Positions 47,385-60,249 are shown, counted from the first letter of the stretch. The stretch is DNA of 64,000 nt from Paralvinella palmiformis (GCA_025642065.1 JAODUP010000586.1:186001-250000); one strand, 5' to 3'. Program-made: numbers and translations. The notes: generated from the letters alone by a model not told the origin.

Positions 47385-47617
47385 TGATTTGAAAAAGCCT
47401 TTCATTACCTACAAGATGTAAAATTGTATTCTTCCACCAGAGGGCTCGAGTTTCATACAAAACACGATTTATTTAAAGAATGTACCCCATTTTGTACGCT
47501 TCACAATATTTGCTCAAAATTATTTTAAACATTGCTAAATGGAAAATGGTACATAACACAAGTAAGAAATAAATGTATCACGAAACAAGCCGTGCTATTT
47601 ACTGGGATTTTCGAAAT

Positions 47618-47850
47618 GCGACTTAATACAAGCCGTTTGTATTATTGTGTTATAACAATGTAAACAGGGGACAATGAATATTGTATTTTTGGAACAAAAA
47701 CATATTTATGAAGAAAATAGTATAATATGATTTTCAAATGCAACTTAATACAAGCCGTTTGTATTATTGTTTTATAACAATATAAAGAGGGGACAATGAA
47801 TATTGTATTTTTGGAACAAAAACATATTTATGAAGAATATAATATAATTG
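47618..47850 (+). repeat. Tandem duplication of about 115 bp
   Basis: Unit 1 (about 47618-47732) and unit 2 (about 47733-47850) share ACTTAATACAAGCCGTTTGT, GGGGACAATGAATATTGTAT and ACAAAAACATATTTATGAAG with few differences. Confidence 0.9.
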
Positions 47851-49075
47851 GCCCAAATAGCCTCGTATAATACGAAATACATAAAGAAAAATATATTGAT
47901 ATTCCTTATGAAGATTATTTTGTACTTTTGTGACAAGAAGCATCTACCAATCGGTCAACTTTATATAAATATGCCAATAATGGTGTCAGTTAGTAGGTTT
48001 AGCACGGGGTTAGGTTACGGTCACGAGGAATGCTAATCTAGAGCATATGTGACCTATCTGGCTCGTGATCAAGATGGCGGCATTATCCTTATGTCACCTG
48101 ATGTAAGAACATGTGACATTTGTCCTTCCTGCCATACAATCGTACATTCGAGGAAGCTGTAATGTCTACCCTCCAGTAATTAGATTTATTTCCTTATATC
48201 CATGATATCAGGTAGAGTTCGTGATATTTATTGGTTACTTTTATAAATATTACACATTTCAGTCATACTATCTGAGGGTGAACTGTTCATTTAAATAGCT
48301 TATATTTCTCTTTAAGCACTAATATATGAAATGTTATCCTATGTTACCTATTTCTAGAACAAAATGTCGCTATTATAATTTATAACAAACTGTATTAATT
48401 GAAAACATTGAATATAATACATTTTTATTTTTACAGATACTAATATTAATTAATTTTGTGTACTGATATCTGATTATTGTCATTGGTGAAAGTTTGTTTC
48501 AGCTTTAGAGGTGGTATTAATTTAGGAATTATTGTTTATTTTAATGAAGTAATGAGCTAAAAATCGTGTAATTGATTAATACTGGAGTTTTCTTTACTGA
48601 AAACCTATTCAGATTTCCGGACACATTCAATTACATCTGGTGTACATGAATTTTGCTAGAGACTAAGAAATTCGAAATAAGTTTTGTGTTGTCAATTTTC
48701 CCAGAATTTCTAGAAATAATTACCTTATTGATTGATGTTAACCATACATTCTGTGACTTATAACAACACTTGTGGAATCTGGCATGAAAAGAATAAATTC
48801 CGTTATCTTTTAATTTCATACTTAACTCGTCTCTATAAACTATAAATAGTATGGCTAACAAAATACCATCCAGACGAATTACATCAAAGGTTGAAGATTT
48901 CAATTATCCTGTTTCACAAAAAAGTGTTGATTATTATAAGATTAAATAATTACTTATGCCACCATGTCTACTTGTTGAACAAGAAAACCAATTCCAATAA
49001 TTGAATGCATGAGAGGCATAAAAATGTCATATCTTAGGCTATTATGTTGTTTGTTCTACTGTATATTGTCAGCCG

Positions 49076-49121
<46 letters not shown>

Positions 49122-50325
49122 TTCATATAATTCCAAGATAATTATTTCTAATATTTTAGAGGCAGACATCAAAAGTGATATTAATCTAAAATTGTTGTTA
49201 TCTCTTAGTGTACTTGTGAAGTATTGTGCTCATATATATGATATATTTTGCAGGATTTCCACTTGCCATTATATTATACCCTATCTGTTTTCTAAGTTTT
49301 AAATGGGATTTATGCGGTTAAATACAACATCGGAAAATATAATTAGCCGGTCATAGGAAACCATATTGCCTAATATAGGGAATACTTCAGCTTTCCTAAA
49401 ATATCATTCGTGACATATCTTTTAGTAGATTCCTGTAGTACGGTTGCCATGCCTTCTTAATGACGCTACCATCTGTGACACCAAGTACATACGTCTATAA
49501 TGGATTTCCGGAACGATGTCATATCTTTATCTGACAGGGATTAAGCAAGCCTATCTACCCGAACGATGTCCGCAACATCCTAACACTGATGTCGTATGCA
49601 TTTCAGCCACGGACGGCTCGATTCCATCTGTTCACATTTTAAAAATCCCTGTTGCTGTTTGTCAAACATATCTGAGTGATGGGCCACGGTGTGTCCATCC
49701 TGAACATGGTCATTTCAGGCTTTTATAAATGACTCACTTACTTGATAACAGTAACTTGTTGGTATTGCATTGTCTCCTTCTAAAATAAATATGCCATATA
49801 TATTCTCCATGACAGTTATATGGGATAAGTCCTGGACACATTGTGGTAGTAGCCAGATACAGACCTTGATAAATGATGTAGACACCTTGGATACCAATCA
49901 TAGTTATCACCGTGATTCGAGTAATATCCTCCGTCCAATCCTTAGATCAATGACTATAATCTTATACCAAAATATCATTCCTATTGTCATCCGCACTAAT
50001 GTCCATCTACATAGTAACAACACTGTTATGTGGAGTTACTGTGAAATACGGATGTTATCAAGGATATTTCATATCACAGACACAAAATAACGATCTATTT
50101 AATTAGGAAATCATGATTAGATACAATAATTAATGTATCCATAGATTTTCGGTGGAATTCCTTATTTACCAAAAGCCGGTGATAAATATATAATGGGTGG
50201 GGATGAGCGCTTTGGTTGGGTAGATGGTGTGAATGAAATAGGCATATTGTTTTACACATTTCCTAATTTCGTAGAGTTGAGCTCTAAGTTGGTTCAGGTG
50301 TATTTGCATAGAATTCCTTTCTCCA
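47735..50325 (+). repeat. Right arm of large R2 inverted repeat
   Basis: Pairs with 44885-46610 but is about 0.85 kb longer. The extra segment, about 48700-49430, resembles the R2 copy at 62.6-63.3 kb, so the left arm has probably lost it. Includes (TA)n at 49078-49118. Confidence 0.85.
48020..48296 (+). mobile_element. TTAA-class MITE-like repeat, copy 4 (in R2 right arm)
   Basis: Core TACCCTCCAGTAATTAGATT and terminus GAACTGTTCATTTAA. Inverted partner of copy 3. Confidence 0.6.
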
Positions 50326-50425
50326 GAAATAAGGACACCAAAGACCCTCCAAAATAATCAGCACTTGATGGTAAAAAGAGATTATGTAAAGATCAATAAA
50401 GATCAACTTATTCTCAGAGATCAAC

Positions 50426-50428
<3 letters not shown>

Positions 50429-50489
<61 letters not shown>

Positions 50490-50550
50490 CTGTCTATCTC
50501 TTCCCTCTTTTCTCTCTCCTCTCTCTCCCCCCTCTCTCTCCATCACACAA

Positions 50551-50631
<81 letters not shown>
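50429..50631. repeat. (CT)n-(CA)n compound microsatellite
   Basis: About 50 bp of CT, a mixed TG/CT bridge, then about 70 bp of CA. Open frames on both strands here are artefacts. Confidence 0.95.
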
Positions 50632-50633
<2 letters not shown>

Positions 50634-50639
50634 CACATC

Positions 50640-52234
50640 ATCATCATTATTGTTATATTATAGACTTAACATAGAAATAATATGTGTGAAGCTTACTCTC
50701 CTGGATCATTTTTTTTACATTAGTAAGTCTGTCTCGATGATACCCGAGGCTTATTATATTCAGCTAACTAATTGGATAATAATCCACCTTACTACTAATA
50801 ATATGTCTTGGTAAAAGTTTGTTTCATCAGAAAGCAAAACTTTCAAGCGTTTCGCTAACGAATCAGTTATAGTATTTTTTAGTTTTTGTGTTTGTTTATT
50901 TCGATTCTAGACTTAGTGTTGTCTTTGTATAAAGTTTCAGAATGTTAGTCATGTTGATATATTCTGATAACGAGCATTATTATATCTGATACATGACGTA
51001 TGCATAACAGGAGTTAAATTCAACCTATTCTTCTCCTGACGTGAAAATCTGTAATTTAGCAGATAAATATTCCCAAAGGATACCAAGTTGACGCTTTTTC
51101 TGACGCCATCTTTACGCCAGAGTATACATTAATACTTACTATAATGTTATGTATTCACGGTTACAAATTAAGAGTAACAACAAAAATGGCGATGTGTTTT
51201 ATATAATTAATGTGTTTCGCACATTTAATGTGATGTATGTAATTAATTTGCTACTTATGGTTAAAGATCCGTGTTAAAGAAACTCCAACAAAATTATTCT
51301 CATACTTTCTTCTTTTTTCAGTTTGATTTGGCAACCTTCAGAACATGAATATAAAAAACTAAGGATTTATATTTAAGGTGCTTCTGTAGCGATTCCATTT
51401 TGTTTTATGGAAATATATTTGCGGACGACAGAAATGTCAAATCGGCTAGTGAGATAGTCATAACAGAATACCATCTTATCTCTTTGTTTTGTTAATCTGC
51501 CCTCAGGTGTAGTTTTGTCAGGTGATGTTTCTCCTCTATCGCTAACAGGTCATGTGTCTTCGGGTTTGTGCGTCAGTAAAAGGCATTACGGAGGAAGTAA
51601 GTCTTTATCAGAGAGGTCACACTAACCTTAGTCGATTATAGTTATCTCCACCTGAAAATACCTGATGCTTGATGAAGTAGTTATTTATAATCTAGGTAAT
51701 TCGACCGCTTCCGGGTTTATTCTTCTTCTAAATAGAAAGGAGCTGCACCGTCCTTAAGTGCCATTTGTAAAAAGTGTCTTATATACAGACCACGACCTTC
51801 ATATTTATCCACAACAGTTTCGAAGAACAAACACTCGAGACCGTTGTCATAAAGCAGGAACCGTTCTGGAAATAGTTCAGTAGTCGGAGTCTATTCATCT
51901 GTTAGCGTGAACTAGATAATAATATGTGGTACAGGCGATATATGACGCTGATAATTAGTGTTCTCTTCAGTAGGAAGAAGTGCCTGAATCTCAGGTCACA
52001 CATCAGATATGGCTTGTCCAGTCAGGGCATCAGCCATATCTAGTCAATCAGATTCACGTTGTTATTAAAGTTCACTCGTTATTCTAGACCAGCTTTCTTG
52101 GAGCACGTCCACCAAATATTATTAATCCCAAAGCACATATTTGTCTACATATTAACACAGACACACAAATACAGACACACAGAGATACACTCAGATGCAC
52201 ACATACGCACGCACACACACACGCACAGACACAC
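50640..52234. other. Non-coding stretch
   Basis: No gene recognised. A CA-rich tract lies at 52155-52235. Confidence 0.4.
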
Positions 52235-53148
52235 GTTAATGAATGCTCACTAAGTGATGAAGGGAAGCGTGTGGGGATTAGCTGTAAGATTTGAGTAGAT
52301 CATTGTATTTACTCAGGATTGAGGCCATTTTCGTTCTAGTTCAGTAATATTCCATTGTGCAGTATTGCTACTTTGATTTCTGAGCTAAGTCACTTCACGT
52401 GTTCAACAAACTGTACTGTTGGTTAATACGCGAAGAGCCTATAACAGGCCCAAGGTTTCACTCAGGTTATAGAACAACTTGGCACGCCAGACCAGTCGGA
52501 CGTCTATCTACACGGTTGATTTACGTAGGATTTGTTTGATTATTCGAACCCATAATAAAGCTGAGGTCAGCATCTGTAGTGTCGAAATGTTCTAAGTATA
52601 TGTTCTTTTTGAACCACAGAAAATTGCTACTGAATGTAAACTGCGGTGTCAAAGTAGTTATTTTGTGTACGTACTAACTGCTGAATGTAAACTGTGGTGT
52701 CAACATTATTTATGATATGTTTGTAGCAAGTCACCATCGAATCACACGCACGTGTTGTTTGTTGCGAGCTGTGATATCAAATGGTATTGTTTTTAGGTGC
52801 TACCGCTTTTTGTACGTAGCCTGCATGTAGCCGCTTTCCTGTGGGTGTGACATATTTGTCGCGTACGAAAAGCGAATTAGCTGGTTCCCACAGGCTGATG
52901 AGTAGACCAGACACATGCTTAGGTATACGCACACATTTATGAATATGTGGAGCTATGGAATATTTTATTTTTAGATTAATGTATGTATAGTTGTATTTAG
53001 ATTTATGGAGGTAGGTTTCGAAGGATGTTTAGATATGTTGATGCTCTGTGCCTGTTGCCTCTTACTATGTACCCTAAAACGCACATTGCCCGTGCCAGAC
53101 ATCTTATCTATTTCCATCCAGATTCCTTATTACACCAATGTAAGAAAG

Positions 53149-53150
<2 letters not shown>
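52235..53150 (+). repeat. Repeat R1, longest single copy
   Basis: Shares its left part with 16375-16500 (GGATTAGCTG, GATTTGAGTA-type words) and its right part with 39885-40385 (TTTGTACGTAGCCTGCATGT, GTCGCGTACGAAAAGCGAAT, CGTGCCAGACATCTTATCTA). It contains a local repeat of CTGAATGTAAACTG (about 52630 and 52680). No protein family recognised in any frame. Confidence 0.8.
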
Positions 53151-53240
<90 letters not shown>

Positions 53241-53249
53241 AGAAAGATA

Positions 53250-53319
<70 letters not shown>

Positions 53320-53342
53320 AGAGAGAGAGAGAGAGAGAGAGA
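53149..53342. repeat. Duplicated (TA)n-(GA)n compound microsatellite
   Basis: TA run, GA run, AAGAAAGATAATATATAA, then a second TA run and a second GA run. Confidence 0.95.
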
Positions 53343-53344
53343 AG

Positions 53345-55315
53345 CCTCTCAAATGGTAAAACATCATTTCATCTCCATTTCTAAACACGATGTACAAAAT
53401 CTTTATATGGGATATGTTGCGATGAGCATAACGATATATCGCGTCATCTTAAAAGGTTTCTAAACTGCCGGGGTATTTTTCGTCTAGTTAAAGCGTATTT
53501 ACGATTCTCCTTTTAACAGTTTTGTTGTAAGCGAAAAATCAATGAAAATAGTTTTAATAACTGAAATTTTAATATAAATATCTCGCCTGATTGATTTGCC
53601 ATTAACTAATAATAACATTACAAATTAAAAATACGTTCTGAAAAATAATTTGGGAATATTATGACGTTACAGCATAACCCATTTAGTGCAGAAGCATAAC
53701 ATTATATTTTTCCTTTTGGACTGCAAGCTAAAATGTTTTTTTACTTACATATTTTGACCGCATGTTTTGAAAATAAAATATCCCTTCAGAAATAATAAAT
53801 AAATTACCCGTTACCTTTACATTAGTGTAGTTATTGCTACAGAGTGAAAAAGCTCCCTCTAAAGTGCATAAACAAGAATAATACACTTTCAAGAGAACAA
53901 CTGTAATATAATAAGCGCCATTTGGCCACTAAATATTCAAACATAGTTTAATACGAATTGCTATATTGTGGATCAATAATCTCTGACATATCAATCTATT
54001 TATACTACTAACAGATACTGATCTAAAAGGTGATAAGTGAAATACGGCTCTCAATTTTTGTCACATTCAATATGTGATTTACGAGGGCGTTAAAAGAACT
54101 GGCAGAGAGAAAACAAATCATAAGCTATTGATCAGAGTAATGGATATAGACAACCGATTTTTCGTGCATAGATGACCCCATTCTAACAAAACTTCAGAAT
54201 ATGAATCACCAGGTTTTGAATATCTCTACTTTAATTTTGATTCAAATTAAATATTTACTATCTCAAACACCAGCCACTGCTTGTATAATGATGACCTGTG
54301 GTGTTTTTTTCTATGGTCTCAGCTCGTCTTTTCATAGTTTATCCAGTCTTGATAACCTCTTAACGAGCAATTTCTGTTGCATGATTGTGCTCTTTGATAT
54401 CTACCAACAATTTCTTCCTCAAGAACTTTGACTTTAGCTTTACAGCCATAAGAAATCACTCCAAGTGGACAAAAGTAGCCGTAAAACATCAATTATCATC
54501 TTTGACTAATTTATTGGAATGTTGCTCGAAAATCATTATGAATTGAAATTTGGAAGAAAAATGAGGGGCAGTTGACCGGGGGAGGATTTGTCCTGATACC
54601 TAGCTGAAGGCTTATTTTCATAACCATCTTATAATTGCTGTAAAGGCACCGATTTACATTTTAAACCTTGCATGTCCATTGTCTACGAAGATATTCCCGT
54701 CAAAATGATTAAACTAAACAGTTCTGACGCGAATTTCTGGGGACATCGAAAATTATATATTAATACATTCCAATAACATTGTTTCAATGATATAAGTTAT
54801 ATGGTTTTAATAATTGATTTTAATATTATTAATGGCCAGCAAAATTAAATTAGCCTTACCTGTCACGTTATAGAATGGAAACAAGTGAACCCGGAAAGAA
54901 GATTCGAATATCATACATTAATACAATGAAATATACTCGGCGAATATCGCCATATGAAAAGACTGAAAAAAACGAATTGAGGTAATATCACTGACAGAGA
55001 TGAATAAAAACGATCCTAATTCCAACTCGGTGTATTTCTGTTGCTATAAGAGGTTATTTTGACTGCAGCATCAACTGAATTTAGAATATCTAGTTTAAAG
55101 AATACCATTTAACTTACTCTGGTCATATTAGAAGAATGGCAACATGACATATTTATATAGATATAGAAGTCACAAATCGACTTCCTCGAGTATAGCATTT
55201 AGTTTATTGATAAACATTAAATTAATTATTATGACAGTGTTTAGACATTTTGTTTAGAGATCGGATATAATCATTGCTGCTAGTGATTGTCTCTTTACTA
55301 TCTCTAACTGTGATA
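53345..55315. other. AT-rich non-coding stretch
   Basis: Only a SINE-A tail fragment (about 54465-54505, AGTAGCCGTAAAACATCAAT) was recognised. Confidence 0.45.
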
Positions 55316-55560
55316 GGGCAATTAGTCAGAGCATAGATCTCTTAACCGATGGTTCACGGGTTCGACTCTCGGGAGCTGCATGGCTGTCATGTGGCAACTT
55401 GTACACTCAGCCAGAATATGAATCCGACGGGATGTGACGGATATGTGTCCGAATAATGCTACGGGCATATAAAAACAGCATATGTCATATGTTCCCTTGG
55501 GTTTTGAGCAGCGTTCTGAATTGAAGTAGGTGTGAGCCAGGAAACATAATAACGTAAAGC
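55316..55560 (+). mobile_element. tRNA-derived SINE family B, diverged copy
   Basis: Head GGGCAATTAGTCAGAGCATA (A box) and CACGGGTTCGACTCTCGG (B box), body GCTGTCATGTGGCAACTTG, ATATGTTCCCTTGGG and TAGGTGTGAGCCAGG, parallel to 26580-26740. Confidence 0.65.
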
Positions 55561-55905
55561 ACCTTAATGAGAAGCTATCTAGCTGAATAGGACGATACGT
55601 AAATGACACATATTATTATATAACCGTACCCTAAATACAACAGAAACATCAGAATACATTGATCAAATATGATTTAATCTAATACCAAGGATTTCGTCTA
55701 CGTGAAGCAGGTCAGTTTGACACAAAAAGAACTCTGTTGCCTACAAACCTTAAACTTAGGATTTTATGTATTCCAGAATTTATACATCACTAAAATATTT
55801 TAGAAGAAACGTGTATCTGGTGTCTTAACTGTGGAATTATTTGCCATCGATTCATTTATGCCCCACACTCTACTGTTTACTAATACTATCTTATGAAATA
55901 GGTTG

Positions 55906-55908
<3 letters not shown>

Positions 55909-55978
<70 letters not shown>
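55909..55978. repeat. (TA)n microsatellite
   Basis: About 35 uninterrupted TA units. Confidence 0.95.
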
Positions 55979-55981
<3 letters not shown>

Positions 55982-56379
55982 TATATGTTCGCCATAAAGA
56001 TATGAATAAAGATAAATCTTAAACGGAAGTGAAATAGGTCTGCCTAGAAAAATTATTATATGCATAAATATTTTACAAACTATTAATTTTTGAAACCCAT
56101 TAAAATAGAACCATTTAAAAATACAGTCACTTTCTGTCCGGAACATGACTTTTAATATTTTTTGGGTTTATTGACAAAGATAATCAGCACTTAATTTGCC
56201 GCTAACATTCAAATACTGCTAGTCAGAATTTTATCAAAATTATGTTTAGAGAAATGTTCATTCAATACGTTAAAATCATGAATGTTTTTAAACTTCAACG
56301 ATACAACAACTGCTTCAAGAGATAGACTACACTGTGCTGCTGATCCTTTGGTCGGGGTTCGATATAAGTATTATCTATC

Positions 56380-56613
56380 TTTGGAGAAGTTTCCTTGCAG
56401 AATGGATCAATTCCGATATGTCATAACAGTGATCGGTTACACAACTAAATAAAAACACAGTAACTCACTGTTTCACTGACCAACTGACTGATTTACTGAC
56501 TGACTATCTGACTGACTGACTGACTCTCCCTCGCTCGTTCGCTCCTTGATTAACTCACTCGGGTTTGCTTGGAGAAGTTTCCTTGCGAATTGGACCAATT
56601 GAGATATGTCATA
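56380..56613. repeat. 45-bp direct repeats flanking a (CTGA)n tract
   Basis: GGAGAAGTTTCCTTGC plus GATATGTCATAA occur at about 56382-56427 and again at about 56570-56613. The CTGACTGACTGACTGACT tract lies between them. Confidence 0.8.
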
Positions 56614-56624
56614 AGATTGACTAG

Positions 56625-56790
56625 CAACTGCCTTTATGACCTCATAGAGTAGAGCGTGGAACTTTTACTCGTGATGATAATGTGCAGGGGGTAGAGGGTT
56701 CGAATCACGGCTAGAGTGGGAGTTCTTCAGTCAGCCAGGCAACTGGCTATGTATTCTACGCCCAAAAGCCAACTGTTATAATCCACGAGG
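56625..56790 (+). mobile_element. SINE family C
   Basis: ACCTCATAGAGTAGAGCGTG (A box) and GTAGAGGGTTCGAATCACGG (B box), with body GGGAGTTCTTCAGTCAGCCA then GGCAACTGGC, matching 21160-21200. Confidence 0.65.
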
Positions 56791-57521
56791 AACATCAAGT
56801 ATACAGTCTAACCTGCTCTTAATACCACTTGAAAGTGGCGTTTATAGACAGGTGGAGCTTTCAGACAGGTTGGACTCCAGGCACTTATTAAAAGGTGGAA
56901 CTTCCAGTGACTAAACAACACCTAGTATATATATATATGCTATTTATTTATATTCATGTGTGTATATCTAATTGTTACAATATAATCATATTATTAAAAT
57001 ATATATGCAGAAAGATCTAATTACACAAAAAGTCGTTTATCTTGCTTTGCTTCAGTGACGAATTCATTCTTAATGTGACACTCATATCCTGTAGGTCCAT
57101 ATACAACCTTTAGCAGTTTTCTGTTTTTCACAGATTTTCTAGGTTTGTCTGTTTGGCGTTATGTGAGCCATTGTCAGAGGGGGAGCTGTTACATCATTAC
57201 TTTAATTGTCATAAATGTCAGTTTGCTGATCAAGAATCAATTGTCTTTACATAACATAGTTAAGAAACCGTCAGCGCAAAACTTCATGCACACTGGCGGA
57301 GGCATAATCATTGGGAAAGAGCCATTATTGGTCAATATGTTGGTGGTGTGTGGCCAATGATAATCAGCGTCGGTGTTATCGTAATTGGCGGTTACCTGAC
57401 GGGTAATGTCATTGACCTAAAAGAAAACTAGACCGAACACGCCGCCGATTTGATGGCAAACAGGTCCCAATTTCCGATCGAGGAAAAAGGGAACACAGAC
57501 TGCAAAATCAGGTTTATAAAC

Positions 57522-57602
57522 ATGGTGAATTATTATTGTGTCGATGGTTGCATAAGCCATGGGCGTGGAAGTAATAGAAACGAGATATTCTTTCATCGGT
57601 AA
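57522..57602 (+). pseudogene. THAP zinc-finger remnant (first 26 residues)
   Basis: ATG opens MVNYYCVDGCISHGRG followed by ...FFHR, then stop. The Met-Val start, the CxxxxC pair (Cys6, Cys10; the canonical spacing is two to four), the SHGRG stretch and the FH motif fit the N-terminal half of the THAP C2CH finger. The frame stops at TAA 57600-57602, where the family has the HRFP segment. CGGTAACC there could alternatively be an exon end with a splice donor. The rest of the domain (second Cys/His pair, AVPTIF region) was not found. Confidence 0.6.
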
Positions 57603-57899
57603 CCATAAGGAACACATTTAAAATAGCTGTTAAAGCAGGTTTTATTTTGGCGCGAAATTAAGCTTAACTGTTATTATATTTAGTCTGTTCGATAACCCCC
57701 GGCCTATCTCTGGCGTTTGATCCCAATTAAACTAGATCTACGGACTTGAATAAAACGACATTTACATATTTCATGGCATATAATAGGACAGGAATAATAC
57801 ATATTGTCTGCACACATAAAATTATAATGCACGCATCACAATAAATGTCCGTATTCATAGGTTCAAAACTCGAAGCGCAGCCGGTTCAACGTTGCTTTT

Positions 57900-57945
57900 T
57901 GCCTCTACCGGAAGTCAGCGCTGTTTGGTCATGGCGGCCCATTCA
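57900..57945 (+). promoter_or_regulatory. ETS- and YY1-like sites inside the P-like element
   Basis: ACCGGAAGTCAGCGC (ETS core CCGGAAGT) is followed about 15 bp later by CATGGCGGCCC (YY1-like). The pair is typical of CpG-type housekeeping promoters and unusual for this AT-rich region. Any promoter activity is inferred. Confidence 0.3.
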
Positions 57946-58159
57946 AACACCACTGACTGCTCGGTCTAGTTTTCTTTTAGGTCAATGGGTAATATTGTAG
58001 ACCTAGGACCGCGAAACACTGGCGGTTGGCGGGATAGGGCAGGTGGCGGTTCTAGACAGGTCAGTTTTAATGGGATTTGCATCGAGACTTTGGAAAAGTG
58101 GTGTTTAGAGCAGGTGGTGCTTCCAGACAGGTGGCGTTAGGAGCAGGTTAGACTGTATG

Positions 58160-58750
58160 CATAAAGTGTCAGAAAATCCTGAAAAAAGTTCTTAATAATG
58201 TAAGCATCGACGCTAAATAAAAAAGAATTACACATTCACGCACTATCTTTAAATCAATGAAACAACTAATTAATGAACTACTCAACCAACTAATCAATCA
58301 ATATCTTAATCACTCACTAACCTCAGGACATAAACTTACCAAAGTATTATAGTATACGTAAATTCATTCACAAAATTTCAATTTTCTTGATAAAGTTATG
58401 TTTTGAGGTTTTTAACTGTTATTAACCCACACCAAGACATACGTTGGTCAAGTTTCTCAACAATGTTCTGAGATAATTAAAGAAGCTGAAATTTAACCTT
58501 AAATCAATTATATAAATATCGATAGAGTTGATGAGAAAAACCAATAACCTGTTAGCAGTTCGATATATGTTGCTTAATAGAAAGGGCAAAAACTTAAATG
58601 TGGGGCCATTCTTCTTATAAAGGAAATGATATTTGTTTGGGATTGTTTGATCTAATGTAATTCTGTTGGTGTTTGTCATGAGGCGGGGTGACCTTATAAC
58701 ATGTGCTGGGCCTTATTTGTTAGATTTAGATTTTATTATACATTTTATTA
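58160..58750. other. Non-coding stretch
   Basis: No gene or repeat recognised. Confidence 0.4.
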
Positions 58751-58756
58751 GTTAAT

Positions 58757-58892
58757 ATAATTCTTGTTCTTGTTTTTGTTGTTCTTGTTGTTCTTGTTGT
58801 TCTTGTTGTTCTTGTTGTTCTTGTTGTTCTTGTTTTTCTTGTTCTTCTTGTTCTTCTTGTTCTTCTTGTTCTTCTTGTTCTTCTTGTTATTC

Positions 58893-58951
<59 letters not shown>
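58757..58951. repeat. Compound minisatellite (TTCTTGTTG)n-(TTCTTGTTC)n-(ATT)n
   Basis: Two related 9-bp units in succession, then about 20 ATT units. Produces spurious open frames on both strands (Leu/Phe, Asn/Lys or Thr/Arg repeats). Confidence 0.95.
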
Positions 58952-58953
<2 letters not shown>

Positions 58954-60245
58954 CATAAAATAAGGTCCTAAAATAACATTTGAACATTTAATTTTAGATT
59001 CACGAAACAGCATAATTAATGTGATAGAAATGGGTAACTTTTGGACTGTGGTACCGTAATATATTAAGATCATTTATATGATGCGATTGCAGTATTTGCT
59101 AGCTTGGTAAATCCTATACATCGATTGAGACCGTTATTCTTGTCGCATGAAATACGAGCTATCGAGAATTTTGTCCGTTGATTAAAAATAGTGAATGTAA
59201 TTGTTTACGAAAAACATTAGGTGTATTCCAATTGTCAAAATAGGATAATTATTTAACATCTGACTGAATGACAATTACAGACATTTTAAATTGCAGCATG
59301 GCTCAAACAGGACGTTATTAAAATCCTACAAAGAATATTAAAACATGTATTAATATCACAGACAAATTTGTTACTTTTGAAGCGATAGATCAGAAGAGTA
59401 TATTTCCAAGAAGGCAGTTTCGAACGTTCTTTAATGGAAGTAAACTATAATAGGGAAAAATGTAACCGAAATATATACATATCAAATCTTATTTCCTAAA
59501 AGAATCCTTCCATCCATATCAATTCTAAGAATGGTTAATTAAAAGTATTCCGCTACCTACCACATCAGGAGTCGAATACTGAAATCACTCAGGACAGAAA
59601 GGTGACATCTCTGAGAATAGATTAGATAAGAAACGCAGATAAAATGGTAATTTAGAAGATTTTTGCTTGTGTTCATTGTGCATGTAATATGTAATATCAT
59701 AACAGGTAAATGGCGAGTAAGTAATAACATTTATTGGATTTTTGTGCTTCAGATATTTTAGCATCTGGTAAATTTCAGAGAGCATACTGTGCCGCGGTTG
59801 TAAGGTTATGTTTTCTATGCGTGGAGTCCTTATGATTACTGGTCCGAGCTTCTTAAGAAAACTCTTGAGCTATAAATTCAGTGCAGAAGTTGGATCTTTG
59901 GAGGACGCCGTTTAAGTCTTTGCATTGAATAATCCAGCTTTTTAAATGACAGGAAGAGCTATCCGTTCTGAGAGCATTACAAGTACTTCTGACCCAGTAA
60001 GAGAAACACTGTTCTGAAACTAGAACATTAGAATTAGGCTCTGCGTGCTTAGTTGGGTATGTTTTAAACAAACACTTGTAATATATAGTTGTAATTATAA
60101 TTTACTTTAGTAATATGTTGGAATAGAATCAACTTTCCCAAACCGAGTTATGCTCAGCCTCTTCTGTGATATTCAAGGCTATGTTTTGGCCTGGCAATTT
60201 GGATGGATAATAGACGCCCACTCCTGCGTATTATAGCAGACATAA
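58952..60245. other. AT-rich non-coding stretch
   Basis: No gene recognised; short open frames lack family similarity. Confidence 0.4.
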
Positions 60246-60249
60246 GGCG

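Larger units (their letters stand above)
57410..57987 (+). mobile_element. P-element-like transposon remnant (THAP), nested
   Basis: The termini 57410-57436 and 57961-57987 are perfect 27-bp inverted repeats starting CATTGACCTAAAAG. Outside them lie GGTAATGT (57402-57409) and GGTAATAT (57988-57995), an 8-bp target duplication with one mismatch. P-superfamily elements make 8-bp duplications, start CA and encode THAP-domain transposases. This 578-bp element holds a THAP remnant at 57522, so it is a deleted derivative. Confidence 0.75.
56804..58155. mobile_element. Outer inverted-terminus DNA element hosting a P-like element
   Basis: The left end CAGTCTAACCTGCTC and the inverted right end are identical for 15 bp, and TATA/TATG flanks allow a TA target. 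Beyond the termini both ends carry subterminal GACAGGTGG-type repeats (GCTTTCAGACAGG on the left, GCTTCCAGACAGGTGGCG on the right). Without the nested 586 bp it would be about 0.77 kb. No transposase recognised, so it is presumably non-autonomous. Confidence 0.65.

Noticed and set aside
50365..50814. 149-codon frame rich in Ser/Leu and Thr/His
   Set aside because: Spans CT and CA microsatellites; no family similarity.
55316..55390. Possible functional tRNA gene
   Set aside because: A and B boxes are present, but acceptor-stem pairing is not convincing and a SINE body follows, so it is annotated as a SINE.
57145..57360. 71-codon frame inside the outer TIR element
   Set aside because: Contains a suggestive KKPSAQNFMHTGGG stretch, but I could not assign it to a transposase or host family.
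58726..59073. 115-codon frame rich in Arg/Thr and overlapping Asn/Lys frame
   Set aside because: Produced by the 9-bp and ATT repeats; all three frames are open for the same reason.
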